From contig CM062296.1 in the NCBI GenBank assembly GCA_031216915.1, forward strand, positions 58,650,584 to 58,714,583: a stretch of 64,000 nt of DNA, read 5' to 3'. The notes under the pieces are model-generated. The model was not told where the DNA came from. It made no database searches and saw nothing but the letters and a program-made list of their open reading frames with translations. Below are positions 10,461-20,880 of the stretch, piece after piece. This DNA is from Pictodentalium vernedei (taxonomy: Eukaryota; Mollusca; Scaphopoda; Dentaliida; Dentaliidae). Position 1 is the first letter of the stretch, and each line of letters opens with the position of its first letter. The translations under genes and the position numbers were made by a program.

Positions 10461-10532
<72 letters not shown>
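10461..10532. repeat. (AT)n microsatellite between palindrome and foldback
   Basis: An AT tract directly joins the right PLE arm to the foldback at 10533. A similar tract follows the foldback. Confidence 0.95.
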
Positions 10533-10533
<1 letters not shown>

Positions 10534-11224
10534 CACACGATACATGGGTTTTCCGGACTTAGTCATCGAACTGGCATTTGGGAACTCATCTTTCCCATTG
10601 AGCCAACAGCTTCAAATTTTGGAGGCACCTAAATCAACTGTCAAGTTTTACAAATATAGAAAAAAAGTTATTACGGATGAATATGATTTTGAAATGTGAG
10701 ACCAATTTTGTGGCCATATATCTTACTTTGAAATATACAATTATCCTGGTTGAGTTCCCATATAAACATAAATTGAAATTTTAAAACAATACATGTATAT
10801 TGACTTGTGAAATAAAATAAACTTGTTTATTCGTTTATGTGTAAAATGTGTAGACTGCTTTTATTTGCTGTATTACTGATAAAGTGGGTCTATTCACATG
10901 CATTACTGAATTTACATTTTACACATAAACGAATAAACAAGTTTATTTTATTTCACAAGTCAATATACATGTATTGTTTTAAAATTTCAATTTATGTTTA
11001 TATGGGAACTCAACCAGGATAATTGTATATTTCAAAGTAAGATATATGGCCACAAAATTGGTCTCACATTTCAAAATCATATTCATCCGTAATAACTTTT
11101 TTTCTATATTTGTAAAACTTGACAGTTGATTTAGGTGCCTCCAAAATTTGAAGCTGTTGGCTCAATGGGAAAGATGAGTTCCCAAATGCCAGTTCGATGA
11201 CTAAGTCCGGAAAACCCATGTATC

Positions 11225-11230
<6 letters not shown>
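10533..11230. mobile_element. 698-bp foldback with 316-bp arms
   Basis: Arms 10533-10848 and 10915-11230 are almost perfectly complementary around a 66-bp spacer, beginning ACACACGATACATGGGTTTT. No open frame of note is present. It sits in the AT microsatellite next to the PLE palindrome. It could be a non-autonomous foldback transposon or a locally created inverted duplication; no terminal motif identifies a superfamily. Confidence 0.85.

Positions 11231-11296
<66 letters not shown>
11231..11296. repeat. (AT)n microsatellite, right of the foldback
   Basis: An AT tract followed by TTATCAAAATTG, the same sequence that stands beside the left AT tract near 1968. This suggests one original AT microsatellite into which the foldback and the PLE block were placed. 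Confidence 0.9.
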
Positions 11297-11299
<3 letters not shown>

Positions 11300-11460
11300 C
11301 AAAATTGCAATAGACATTGAGTACTGTAAGGATTTGAGAACTGAAAGGGTTTAACAGTAGGATTATAGTTTATTCGGGTCATCTCCCAAAATTGTTCTCC
11401 CTAATTTTTATTTCCCGGTGGTAAAAGAATGGAGGACAGTAGTCTCAGCAGCCTCATGGG
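11297..11460 (-). mobile_element. LINE 3'-end fragment, inner part (continues from 1857)
   Basis: Around 11340-11400 the sequence resembles the 3' untranslated region at 28905-28950 (GGGATTCAACAGAAAGC and CGTCTCCC-like matches). It therefore looks like the remainder of the tail fragment at 1857-1995. Weak similarity; no coding potential. Confidence 0.4.
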
Positions 11461-11514
11461 GGTGGGGGGTTAGTGGAGCGGGTGGGGGTTGGGGGTGGGG
11501 GTCATTCTATATAT

Positions 11515-12400
11515 ATTTTTGGCGCATTCAGTGCCAAACGGAATCGAACGTTTTTTTACGTCTAGTAGAATTGCCGCGCCTATTTGTTAGTTATTGATGG
11601 CAGTTTTCATTTGTTCCACGAGGCGGAAGACGTGCACAATTCCTTCTTTGTGGTTCGTGAAGGCTCTTCGCTATCTGTTGAAGAAGTCGGTGTCTTCGAG
11701 GTGTTCTCTCAGTCGATTGGTAAGGACTCTTTCGAATACTGTGCCAAATGCAACTGAGGAGACTGATTTGGCGGTAGCTGGTCTGATTGGAGAGGTCTTT
11801 ATCTGGTTTGGGTATCATGACACTAATGGCTGATTTCCAGCATTTTGGAAAGTAGCCGTGGGTGAGGCATGCATTGAAGAGAATTTTGAGCCCAGCTTTG
11901 TTTCAGGATTTTGTAGGTTACCTCGTCCTCGCCGGGCGAGGAAATTTGTTTACAATTTTATATGATATTGATGACTTTCGTCGTCAGTGATAGGAATGAC
12001 GAGATCATCGTCGTCCCCGTCTTCTGGTCGATGTCAAATTTAGGGTCACGGTAGATATCGAGACGTTCATTGATGAAGGTACCAATAGCATTTATGATGG
12101 CGTCATCGTCATCAGGGCCTTCATATGGGAGCTGGGGTGTCCGGAGGAGGTCGGCGAAAGTGTCGGCCCTAGATTAAAAATATTTTATTCGCCATTTGAC
12201 AATGCAAATCAGGATTGGAGGACAAGTGCTTACGATTTAGAAGCCCCTCCGTTCCTATACAATGACTAACAATTTACAATATGGCAGAAGTGTCGGCCTT
12301 GCCTTTGTCGGTACCCGCGAGGAGCCATCGTTCTTTATAAGGATTTTGGCTACTGATTTCAATTACCAACTTTCGCAATTACAGATTATGTCTCTATCTT
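11515..12400 (-). pseudogene. Jockey-like LINE: RT N-terminal half, split from 671-1800
   Basis: On the minus strand the translation contains AILLDVKK (RT box A), preceded by VMIPKPDKDLSNQTSYR and ISLLSCIWHSIRK, the usual start of a Jockey-type RT domain, and an upstream linker with FADLLRTP. The strand and the order of RT boxes fit the C-terminal half at 671-1800, so the two look like one element parted by the 9.7-kb block. G-rich runs border both break sites. The frame is decayed. A 119-bp insert interrupts it at 12169-12287. Confidence 0.65.
12169..12287. mobile_element. 119-bp insertion with 11-bp target duplication
   Basis: AAGTGTCGGCC occurs at 12158-12168 and again at 12288-12298, bracketing a 119-bp segment that begins TAGATTAAAAATATTTTATT. 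The tail-like AT-rich start suggests a short retroposed fragment on the minus strand. The family is not recognised. Confidence 0.55.
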
Positions 12401-12403
12401 CGA

Positions 12404-13215
12404 AGTAATATAATAATAACACTTCGGCCGGCCGCTGATTTGTCGCGGTTCTCGTATGAGAAGGCCTTGGTTACCCATGTTCTACCAACTGCCTCCCCCT
12501 ATTCCCGCGCTTCTTCTCTCTTCCCAACACTCGGAGACGAACTGCTTGATGACATCCCTTGCCCCATTCTTCCCAATCTCTCAGATTAGTACATTAACCC
12601 TCTCCTTTGAGTCGCCCCCTAACCACGTGTCCTTCATTCTCTCATCCCACTTCTCCATTATACTCCCCGCGAATCTTGTTCTTTTAGACTGGTATTTTGG
12701 GCATTCTATAAGAAAGTGTTCCAGGGTCTCCACCACGCCCACGTTACACATCTGGCACTCCTTTTCACTGTTTCCCAATTTTTCCCCTCAACTCCAGGGA
12801 CCGCGATCTCAGCTTGAACAACAATGACCCCCCAGAGGTGCCAACAAGGTACTCTTCAAAACCAGGCTTCTCTTTATCACGCAGGGCACACAAAGATCTC
12901 TTTGATTTGACCCCCTCTCGCCAATTACGGTTACAATCCTCCATGACCCTTTCTCTGACGACCTTTTTGCCCTGGTTTGCCCCAACGTCAAGGTCCGAGA
13001 TCTCCATTGAGTAGTTTTCTACTAGCTCCCTCACTTGGACCGTCCACCCCGTCTTGATATTTGAGTTGAAAGTTCTCAGGAACATTACTTTACACCATCG
13101 GCTATCGGGGAGATTTACCAAATAATTAAGATAACCGAGTTTCAATAGGTCTATCCTGTCCTTGATCCTCATCCACCCAAGCTCGCCCCTGATTGTTTCT
13201 AGTGCTGCTGGGATA
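12404..13215 (-). pseudogene. CR1-like LINE 3' fragment
   Basis: Minus-strand translation gives RIKDRIDLLKLGYLNYLVNLPDSRW and, after a frame break, ECQMCNVGVVETLEHFL, the Cys-Cys-His-Cys tail shared with the intact copy at 32498-35629. The 3' end shows the family terminus near 12404-12440 (CCGCTGATTTGTCGCGGTTC on the plus strand) and a (TAA)n-type tail. It is 5'-truncated near 13215. Confidence 0.88.
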
Positions 13216-14440
13216 TTCTATATTCCTCCGCTTCATGCCACCTGCCATTTATATTTATCCCATTGGCAATAATTTTTAGTTTTGTTTCCCGGTCGTGGCA
13301 TGTGACTTTCAGTTCCCATGTCATGAATCTTTCCCATTTACAATATTTACATTTTGGTTGATAAGGCCTGAGGTGTGTCGGGGTGTACCTTGGTTATGAC
13401 AATGTATCGGGGATGGGGAGGGGGGGGGGTATTGTCGTTAACATTATTGTGGCCGTTGTCCTTAGGGAGGGGCGATGATGCTGCCTCTCCTCCTTTTGTG
13501 GCTATTGGCTGGCTTGATGAAATGAATGAAAGGTTTTAGCGCGCCGAAGGCGCGCAGGGACGATGTGAGATTTATAAATCCCTTGCGACTCGGTTAGCCT
13601 TATTTTATTTCACTTGGATCTTGTATCACACAGGCCTAGCTTTCCTATTGCCTCAAATGGGGTCTGAAGGGGTATGCACGCAGTTAGAATTCCGGCAGTT
13701 TGCATTGGAGTGATAGATTGTCAAAGAGCAATCCCTCAACGCCATTAAGACTATTAGAGAGTGGGCTCTATTCGGTTTCAGCTTGGCGATGGTAGAGGTT
13801 TGAGTCCCACCATGGTGGCGAGCCAGAATATAATGTTGTGCGATGGCAATTTTAAAGGAAGAAGAAAAAAGAAAACCAACAGCAACGCCGGTTTGGTAGC
13901 GGCCCCGGTATATGACTATAGCGGTTACAAAAAAGGAGTGGAGAAAGCTCCAACAGTTTAGTTTGAAAAAACCGGGAGTCACCCATCAAGCCTTCTGGGA
14001 GATAGGATGCCGTATGTGATTGAGGTATCTGGTTATCCTTCGGGAATTCCAAATGACCTCCAACACCCCACCCCCCCCCCCTCCCACCCACAAAAAAACC
14101 CTTAAAAGGGCTGTTTGCTGGCAAGATTGTTTCAATCCTTGCCTTGGTCTGTTTGGTTTTCTGCACATCTTTGCATGAGCATTGTTTCAATCCCTCATAG
14201 TTTGTCATTCAGTTTTGCCGTGTGTCTGCTGAGATAGAGGAGGTAGAAAAAATAATAGAGAGCTGGAAATTAGAGCAATTCGGTTTTTAATTTACAACTG
14301 TTCCGTCCGTGACGACCAGTGACATGTGGATGGGGAAGCCAGCATTTTTTCCCCGAAATTTATATCTCAGGGAGGGGAGACCCGGCAGCAGGTGGAAATT
14401 TTCCTCGCTGTTTGCAACTCCCACTGGTAACAGAGGCTGG
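13216..14440. other. Unassigned stretch
   Basis: No convincing gene. The minus strand near 13240-13330 has a short coding-like piece (WERFMTWELKVTCHDRETK) that could be an old LINE remnant. Around 13780-13815 a GGTTTGAGTCCCACC sequence resembles a tRNA B-box and may be the head of an old SINE. A poly-G run lies near 13425 and a poly-C run near 14069. Confidence 0.4.
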
Positions 14441-14850
14441 CTTGTTGTTAATTCTCTCATTGATATTGATGACATATATACCATTACTAATATATACAGC
14501 TGCCTATCTCACTTGCCAGAGTTTCTGTCATGAGTGTTACTCACTTCAACTATTCTGTCACGTACGCCTGTTTTTTTTTTAATCTTCCCTACTTGTAAAA
14601 ACAACTTCACATGAATGAAAATAACACCTTATATAGTATGTCTGATTAAAATATTTTGCTCTTAAAACCTGATGTTCGGTATCTTTTGACCGGTCTTTGA
14701 AACTCGCCAATAAAAGATTTCCTGAGTCTTGCCTGTTGGAGACCTTTGATCATAGGTTGACATGTTTCATTCGTTTAGTTTTATGAGTGAATGAATTGAG
14801 GATTATTGAAGCCCCGGTTTTGCATTTTGATTACTGAACCAGGTCGTCTC
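14440..14850. repeat. Dispersed repeat, partner at 25268-25640
   Basis: The stretch containing CATATATACCATTACTAATA, then TTTCTGTCATGAGT, TCTGTCACGTACGCCTGTTT and TTTTGACCGGTCTTTGAA is matched in the same order at 25295-25540. Identity looks around 80 per cent by eye. Neither copy has an open frame or clear terminal repeats. Confidence 0.7.
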
Positions 14851-14906
14851 TCATAATAGTAGTTTGGCCTTCCACTGGTTTTCGAGGTCCAACGAGGAGG
14901 CCTATG

Positions 14907-15236
14907 TCATCTCCCCGCTACTTTATCCCCCAACTCTCCCCCTAATCTCTCTGCATTCAAGCAGCAGCTGACTGGCTGTTCAACGGTGCTTCCAACTGTA
15001 ATAGTGCCCCCATTCCCTCGTGTTATTTCGTCCAATTTATTCCATATATTTCCATCATATTTCCCCATAAGTTTATCAAGGAGTGGTGTTCTACTAGGCA
15101 AATATTTGGGGCGTACTCTTTCACGGAATTTTAGAATTCTCCCTCTCAACTTCAGTATCTTGAATCTCACATTGAACAACACCCCACAGACTCACCCAAT
15201 AGACCCATCTAAGCACTTTTAAACAGCTGTTTATCT
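14907..15236 (-). pseudogene. Diverged CR1-like fragment
   Basis: On the minus strand the translation around CLDGSIG followed by LFNVRFKILKLRGRI aligns with YLDGTFGGSLLFKLRSRS and LELRGKIG of the CR1 C-terminus. It is short and diverged. It ends exactly at the TTAA-flanked MITE at 15239. Confidence 0.5.
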
Positions 15237-15238
15237 CC

Positions 15239-15487
15239 TTAACCCTTTACGCAACGAAGACAATATCAAAATTTATTATTTTAAATATCATTTTTTTAAA
15301 TTATTCAAAAAATTTCAACAAAACCATATCATGTGACCCTTCGTTGGAACGAGCTCGACGAGCTCGTTCCAACGAAGGGTCACATGATATGGTTTTGTTG
15401 AAATTTTTTGAAAAATAATATTTTTTCAGCTGCTGAATTTGCATATTACGCGGGCGGATGCGGGCGATTCGTTGGGTAAAGGGTTAA
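15239..15487. mobile_element. TTAA-flanked foldback MITE, copy a
   Basis: TTAA at both ends encloses CCCTTTACGCAACG and its complement CGTTGGGTAAAGGG. The centre is a long perfect palindrome around GAACGAGCTCGACGAGCTCG. TTAA target duplications and CCC-type ends suggest a piggyBac-related MITE. Related copies: 17692-17943, 18375-18616, 29371-29622 and a split one at 31501 and 35825. Confidence 0.8.
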
Positions 15488-15996
15488 TTGGCCACAGGCG
15501 TCACAACCAAGAGGTCTTTGGGTGGCATGTGTGATAAAGAGAAGCCACGTTTTGATGAGTACCTTGATGGCACCTTTGGGGGTCACTATTGTTCAAGCTG
15601 AGGTCGCAGTCCCTGGAGCTGATGGGAACAATTTAGAAAAAAACAGTGAAAAGGAGTGCCAAATGTGTAATTTAGGCTTGGTGGAGGCTCTGGAACACTT
15701 TCTTCTAGAATGCCCAAAACACCAGTCTAAAAAAATAAGATTCACACGGAGTATAATGGGGAGGTGGGATGGGAGAATGAAGGACACGTGGATAGTAAGT
15801 GGCTCTAAGGAGACGGCTAATATGCTAAGCGGGGAGATTGGGGAAAAATGGGGCAAAGGAAGTCATTAAGCAGTTCGTCTGCGTTGGGAGTGTTGGGAGG
15901 AGAGAGGCGTGGGAATAGACAGGCAGTTGACAGAACAGGGGTAACCAAGGCCTTTTCATCCGAAAACCGCGATAAATCAGCGAACTGCCAAAGGAT
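15488..15996 (+). pseudogene. CR1-like LINE 3' fragment
   Basis: Translation gives EKECQMCNLGLVEALEHFLL and downstream SKKIRFTRSIMGRWDGRM, the CR1 C-terminal zinc-binding region. The element terminus AACCAAGGCCTTTTCATCCG with GCGATAAATCAGCG follows. It is 5'-truncated directly at the MITE's right TTAA, and the 3' microsatellite is lost. Confidence 0.85.
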
Positions 15997-16648
15997 AACA
16001 TTCTCAGAAATCGTGATTACAAATGCAGAGGGTGAATTAAAACATAATACTGGTGGGCTGCCTTCTATAAGTCTATCCATCTGTGATCGTTATAATGGTA
16101 TACATACCGGAACGCCTCTTATTTAGGGTAGATGGTTATGACACGAGACCTACAAAAGGACAACCAGAAAACATAACAAAAACAAAATATGAGCAAGCAT
16201 AACAATATCTTTATTCAATAAAATTAAACTGACTTTGTGTAAAATAAATACCGAGTTGTGATTTATGCAGTACAAGTCTAAACTGTGCTAAAAATATGTG
16301 ATATAAACAGGATAATTTCAAATCGGCAACAGGTCAGATTTCGCTGATTCCTTTCAATTAAAAAAATTCCATTCACATTCCATTTAGCATTTGTATATAC
16401 ATAAAGAAAACGTAATGCAGGGACCGACCTGGGTATGCGCCAGTGCGTATTTGGTTCTGAAACATCAGGACCTGGCTCTTAAATCTCACAAATAGGCTTC
16501 TCAGTTGGCGCGTAACTTCTCAGATCATATTTTGATATTCTTTCGATGGATAATCGAGAGAGACACTCTTACATGTATTATATATATGATTATCATTTAT
16601 TATTGTTGTAGAGTGCTTAAGTTAATATTTCAAGTCTTAATTACCAAG
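15997..16648. other. Unassigned AT-rich stretch
   Basis: No open frame, terminal repeat or RNA gene is recognisable here. Confidence 0.5.
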
Positions 16649-16736
16649 CATTAATCTTCACTGTGGTTTCTGATCAAGTCTTGGCTGCCTAAATAGGCAG
16701 CCAAGACTTGATCAGAAACCACAGTGAAGATTAATG
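16649..16736. repeat. Perfect palindrome, 43-bp arms
   Basis: CATTAATCTTCACTGTGGTT and the rest of a 43-bp arm are followed, after two bases, by its exact reverse complement. No terminal repeats or family members were seen. The near-zero spacer suggests a local template-switch or fold-back repair event, not a transposon. Confidence 0.9.
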
Positions 16737-17061
16737 TTTGCTATAGTGTTCTAAATGAAAATGATGAGAGCTATTACATACTTGCAGTGTGTGTTACAAA
16801 CAGCAGTGTGACTCCGTAAATTGAAATCTGGCGCATGAATTGAAAAAATAGGCTCCGAGGCTAGAGCGTATTTTAAATAGTCCTGATCGATCCATGGTAA
16901 TGTATATACCCCATTAAATCCGGGTGGAATCATCCGTGTCTGGCAACAATTACATTAGTACAAATTCATTATTTGAGTGTTGAACAATTAAAATTTTTGA
17001 CGTGTAGCCTCAGAGTTGCATGTTGAAAATATTGATCGTTTTGTTTTACACATTAACAGAG

Positions 17062-17205
17062 CAACCATCCCACCTATTGACATTATGAAGTATTATGTTC
17101 CTAGACAGGAACGGCGGTATTGGTCTATTTCACACATTACCTTAGGAACCACCCCACCTATTCAAATTATGAAGTATTATGTTCCTAGACCGGAACGGCA
17201 GTCTG
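17062..17205. repeat. Two tandem units of about 84 bp
   Basis: CACCTATTGACATTATGAAG with ATTATGTTCCTAGACAGGAA recurs 84 bp later as CACCTATTCAAATTATGAAG with ATTATGTTCCTAGACCGGAA. No coding meaning is evident. Confidence 0.75.
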
Positions 17206-17691
17206 GCGTACTCATTGGATTAGAGATAAATTAAGTCTTAACAATATTTTGTCACTGTCGCAGGAAAATTCTAAAATGGGTTTGGGTCTTTAGGAAATGG
17301 TTTGGGTCTGCAAAGCTTAAAAATGTGATTCGAAATCGTTCCAACGATTCAAGTCGATTCGTGTTGAGTTGGAATGAGTTGGTATTTTCAAATCGTTGAG
17401 ATAATTTCAAAATTATACCAAGTGTCTCTTTGCGAACCTTATCGTCTGCTTTTCTGTAAAAAGGTTTACTTTCAAGAATTTCCTTTGGTTTTGTAGTGAA
17501 TCTTGAGTATTGTTCTCATTTGAATAATTTCACGGGTAGACCAGCCGTCGTTGGATACAATTCGTGTGTTGAATTTGAAAATATATGCTATAGCGAATAA
17601 TTATAAGAAGGTGAACTATCTACACTTTGAAAACCGATGAACGATGAACGTCCAGTCGAGGAAGATGGAAGTTGGAATTCGCAGGCTTCCT

Positions 17692-17943
17692 TTAACCCTT
17701 TACCTAACATGAAAAGCAGACGACACTTGCAAAAAAAATTCTTGAATAACTAATTTTTTTTCATTTTTTGTCTCAAAAACATAGGTTATGACCCCTCGTT
17801 GGAACGTGCTCGAAGAGCTCGTTCCAACGAGGGGTCATAACCTATGTTTTTGAGACAAAAAATGAAAATATTTTGAAAATTAATTGGCGATATTTGGGAA
17901 TAGCGCTGGCCGGTTTTGGCCGTTACGTTGGGTAAAGGGTTAA
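17692..17943. mobile_element. TTAA-flanked foldback MITE, copy b
   Basis: TTAA-CCCTTTACCTAAC at the left and GTTGGGTAAAGGG-TTAA at the right, with a central palindrome around GGTTATGACCCCTCGTTGGA. Block B lacks it at the matching place, so it was inserted into block A after the duplication or lost from block B. Confidence 0.8.
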
Positions 17944-17976
17944 CGTTTTCACCCCGCAGCATGTGAATTATTACTA

Positions 17977-18701
17977 CAGTTGAAACTACAGGTCCTGTCA
18001 CTGTATTGTACACTACTTGGAAGTAATAGCGTGCTGTGTAAGAGAACAGTGTGCAACTTTGTGGTCCATGTGATGAATGTGTACAGGTGGTTCTTGTGTT
18101 TTGTCTTCAGAATTGTAAATAATTGCCAAGTAAAAATCTACCCCATGTTGATTTATTTGTACTGATCTTGCTAATAGCGCATTTTATCTTGCATTGGACA
18201 ACAAAAGGATCATTGTATATTTCCGTTACACTACGTCATTATTCTGCATTAAGGATCATTAACTAACAAGGATGTCCTGCACTAATTCTGACAGAACTTC
18301 TAAATTTGATATTTTATATTTATAATAAATATAATTTTTACTATGCACAGCGAAGGCGTTCATGTGTATTTAAATTAGCCCTTTACCTAACGAATCGCCC
18401 GCATCCGCCCGAGGAATATGCAAATTCAGCAGTTGAAAAAATATTATTTTTTTCAAAAAATGTCAACAAAACCATATCATGTGACCCCTCGTTGGAACGA
18501 GCTCGTTTCAACGGGGGTCACATGATATGGTTTTGTTGAAATTGTTTGAAAAATTGAAAAAAAATGATATTTAAAATAATAAATTTTGATATCGTCAGCG
18601 TTGGGTAAAGGGTTAAACTGCTTCATTATTTCACAGTTGGGAGCACTATAACTAACGACCATGTTCTGCGATAAATGTGAGAGGACTTCTAGTTTCAACT
18701 G
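17977..18701. mobile_element. TA-flanked TIR element related to the 314-bp MITE
   Basis: Ends read CAGTTGAAACTACAGGTCCT and, at the right, GAGGACTTCTAGTTTCAACTG, with TA on both sides. The ends differ from those of the 314-bp MITE by a few bases, but the interior is unrelated. It has no intact open frame. A TTAA MITE is nested inside at 18375-18616. Block B keeps only its left part (57563 on). Confidence 0.7.
18375..18616. mobile_element. TTAA-flanked foldback MITE, copy c (nested)
   Basis: Left end CCCTTTACCTAACGAATCGC, right end GCGTTGGGTAAAGGG with TTAA; the left target copy reads TTAG. The centre is palindromic around CATATCATGTGACCCCTCGT. It lies within the TA-flanked element at 17977-18701 and is therefore younger. 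Confidence 0.8.
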
Positions 18702-19479
18702 TAGGTAATCTGTCAAATGGAGTTTCTATTGGTGCCCCACACCTCATAACAGGGTAACCCATTCACAAATGATTACGGAACTTACTGCTTGGAAAATATA
18801 TATTAACTGCCAAGTTCTAACGCTAACGTTGCTAATACCGGTGCTTTCAGTTGAAATAGGTATAGGCAACCCTATGCTAAAATGTTGTACCTGTTAGTTA
18901 TTTAGTTTTCTGTATCTGTAGTTACAAGATGTCTTTGGGAATTGCAATACTTGGTATGGGCAAAGCCTGTGTTAAATTTGTGTACCTGTAAGTTACTCAG
19001 TTTTTGTACCTGTTGATAACCAAATGTCGATGAAATTCATATAGAGCATTTTATACTCATCTGTGTACAGGCAGTTATTTGTTAACACTTTGTCCGCCAG
19101 GCCTACTGTGATCGGAAGGAAAACTGTTAAAGCTGTGAAACAAATAATTCTACATGCTGGCCGGAATTATTTCAAATTAGTCGCTACTGCACAGCACACA
19201 GAAAAGTACCAGTGATCAGCTAACCTCATAACATATTTATCGATAGAGCCTATACTTCCTCTAACAGTTGGAATCGGAAATTACCTTATCCATTGAGCTT
19301 AATCTAATGTAAACAGCCGACCAGCAAAATGAGTTGCTTGAATGAGTTAATATACGATTTTTTGCGGGCTGCATTAAATTCATATGGACTTGTAACATAA
19401 ATAAGAAATTATCAGAATAGAATTGTGGTTTGTAAACCTTATGTACTTATTAACTACGAATTAGTAAATGGTCACCGAG

Positions 19480-20526
19480 TCATTCTCCATAAAACTTTCG
19501 TAACAAACGTAACATGAAAGGTTCTGGAGTAAAGTGTGTTTTCAGATGAAAAACCTGTTGTGAATCATCACTCAAACGATTGCTGCTATCAGTTCCGCTA
19601 TCCTGTTTAGAGTCGCCATAAAATACACTGTCTAGAACAAGGTTTGGTTCTTCCGCGTGAATCTTGGTTTGCTCAAGATGTCTTTCATTACAAACAACAT
19701 CTTCAGCGCCAATACAAACATTTCTGTTAAATGGCTTTGTGTCGGTGTCCATTGTTGAATCTTCATTATTAATACCTTCTTCCGTTTCGATGTATTTATG
19801 GGAAATATCAAACGTAGGTGAGATAGTCCCAAGATGTATTTGCATGTGATCCTCAAGTGTTGATCTACGAGAGAAGGATCTTTCGCAAATGTTACAAAAA
19901 AACGACTGACTGAAATCTGACGCAGCAGAGTGAATCGTATTACTAATGCTCTCACATTGTGTTCCATCCGTATATGTCTTCTGGTGTGCAGTACAGTCTG
20001 TATTCTGAAACTCTTGTTTTTCATAATGAGAGTACTTGAAGAATTTATCACCCGTGTGAACCAGCTGGTGTCTTTTAAGTTGTCTCTTCAATTTGTAACT
20101 TTTTGGACAAAACAAGCATACGTATGGTCTTTCGCTAATATGTATGATTTGGTGAGATGTAAGATGCGATAGACGAAAGAATTTTTTTTCACAAATTGAG
20201 CATTCGAAAGGTCTGTCTGCTGTATGGAACAATTCGTGTTCTCTGCAGTGGTGTCTACGACTGAAACGCCTCTCACAAAAAGAACATTCAAAAGGTTTCT
20301 CTCCCGTATGCATCCTTTCTTGTTCAGTTAGCATTGATTTAGTTCTGAACGGTTATCACAAAATGAACAATCAAATGGTTTTTCGCCCGTATGAATCCTT
20401 TTAGAGCTTTTCTTTCTGACTGAAACGTTTTTCTCAACTTGGGCGCTCCCAGAGATTATTTTCCTTCAGCCTATTTGGTATATGAGTTATGTTTCTCTGC
20501 TGAAGAAATGCAATATGTTAATTGTT
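19480..20526 (-). pseudogene. C2H2 zinc-finger exon, decayed copy (block A)
   Basis: A 284-codon frame (19480-20334) carries fingers FECSFCERRFSRRHHCREH, FECSICEKKFFRLSHLTSH and YVCLFCPKSYKLKRQLKRH, a degenerate finger that has lost its cysteines (FKYSHYEKQEFQNTDC), and a last finger FFCNICERSFSRRSTLEDH. An acidic spacer and the tail HFTPEPFMLRLLRKFYGE follow. Upstream to 20526 the first two fingers can still be traced but carry a frameshift and a small deletion relative to the block B copy. A splice acceptor (TATTCTATTTCAG, minus strand) precedes 20526. Probably a pseudogene of a nuclear DNA-binding protein. Confidence 0.8.
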
Positions 20527-20599
20527 CTGAAATAGAATAAATACAGAAAGATAATCAGCTATCTCGAGTTGTCTCCCATCTTTAGAATAATAAGAAATT

Positions 20600-20880
20600 A
20601 GACAGATGGTCACGTTGTTTAATACAGTACAATCGTCGTGAAATGGTCGTTATCCACGAGTGGGAAGTGATGTCCATGCATGCGTCTGCCCGTTAATAAA
20701 ATCATCATCAGAAAAAGTTTAATTAATCAAGCACTGATTGTTCCCTGTGCTTGATTAACTAATTTTTGTATAATTACATGTATTCATATAATTAGTGTTT
20801 GGAATCTAATATTACTGCGTTCGTAGAAATATTGCCCATCAATGGAAAGTGATAAGTCCACGGAGGCTGCCCCGTATTCT
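20600..20880. repeat. Dispersed repeat, partner at 24530-24775
   Basis: AATCATCATCAGAAAAAGTT, a short hairpin around a repeated AAGCACTGATTG/CAGTGCTTG-type pair, then GTGTTTGGAATCTAATAT and AAATATTGCCCATC are matched in order near 24608-24740. A third short match (GTCACTTTCCATGGGTGGGC) occurs inverted near 21240. Probably a small non-autonomous transposon whose limits are unclear. Confidence 0.6.

Larger units (their letters stand above)
6643..10462. repeat. Right arm of the 3.8-kb inverted repeat
   Basis: Reverse complement of 2112-5908. It holds a 5'-truncated PLE in plus orientation followed by the same 1.3 kb of non-coding flank with a (GT)n/poly-G patch near 9345-9375. The two PLEs therefore stand 5' end to 5' end. 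The arm ends in an AT microsatellite at 10461. Confidence 0.93.
17366..20553. repeat. Segmental duplicate, block A
   Basis: From GAGTTGGAATGAGTTGG onward this block aligns in order with 50646-59571 (block B), through to the zinc-finger exon and its splice acceptor. Block A has extra MITEs at 17692-17943 and 18375-18616. Block B has the large transposon and a different MITE, and lacks roughly 0.9 kb present here between about 18170 and 19160. Both zinc-finger copies are on the minus strand. Confidence 0.85.

Noticed and set aside
2112-10462. PLE arms as retroviral-type LTRs
   Set aside because: The arms are inverted and contain the coding region itself; PLE pseudo-LTRs are a different thing, and no capsid or envelope gene is present.
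13653-14208. Overlapping 109- and 118-codon minus frames
   Set aside because: Low-complexity Gly-rich translation of poly-C and poly-G tracts, with no recognisable motif.
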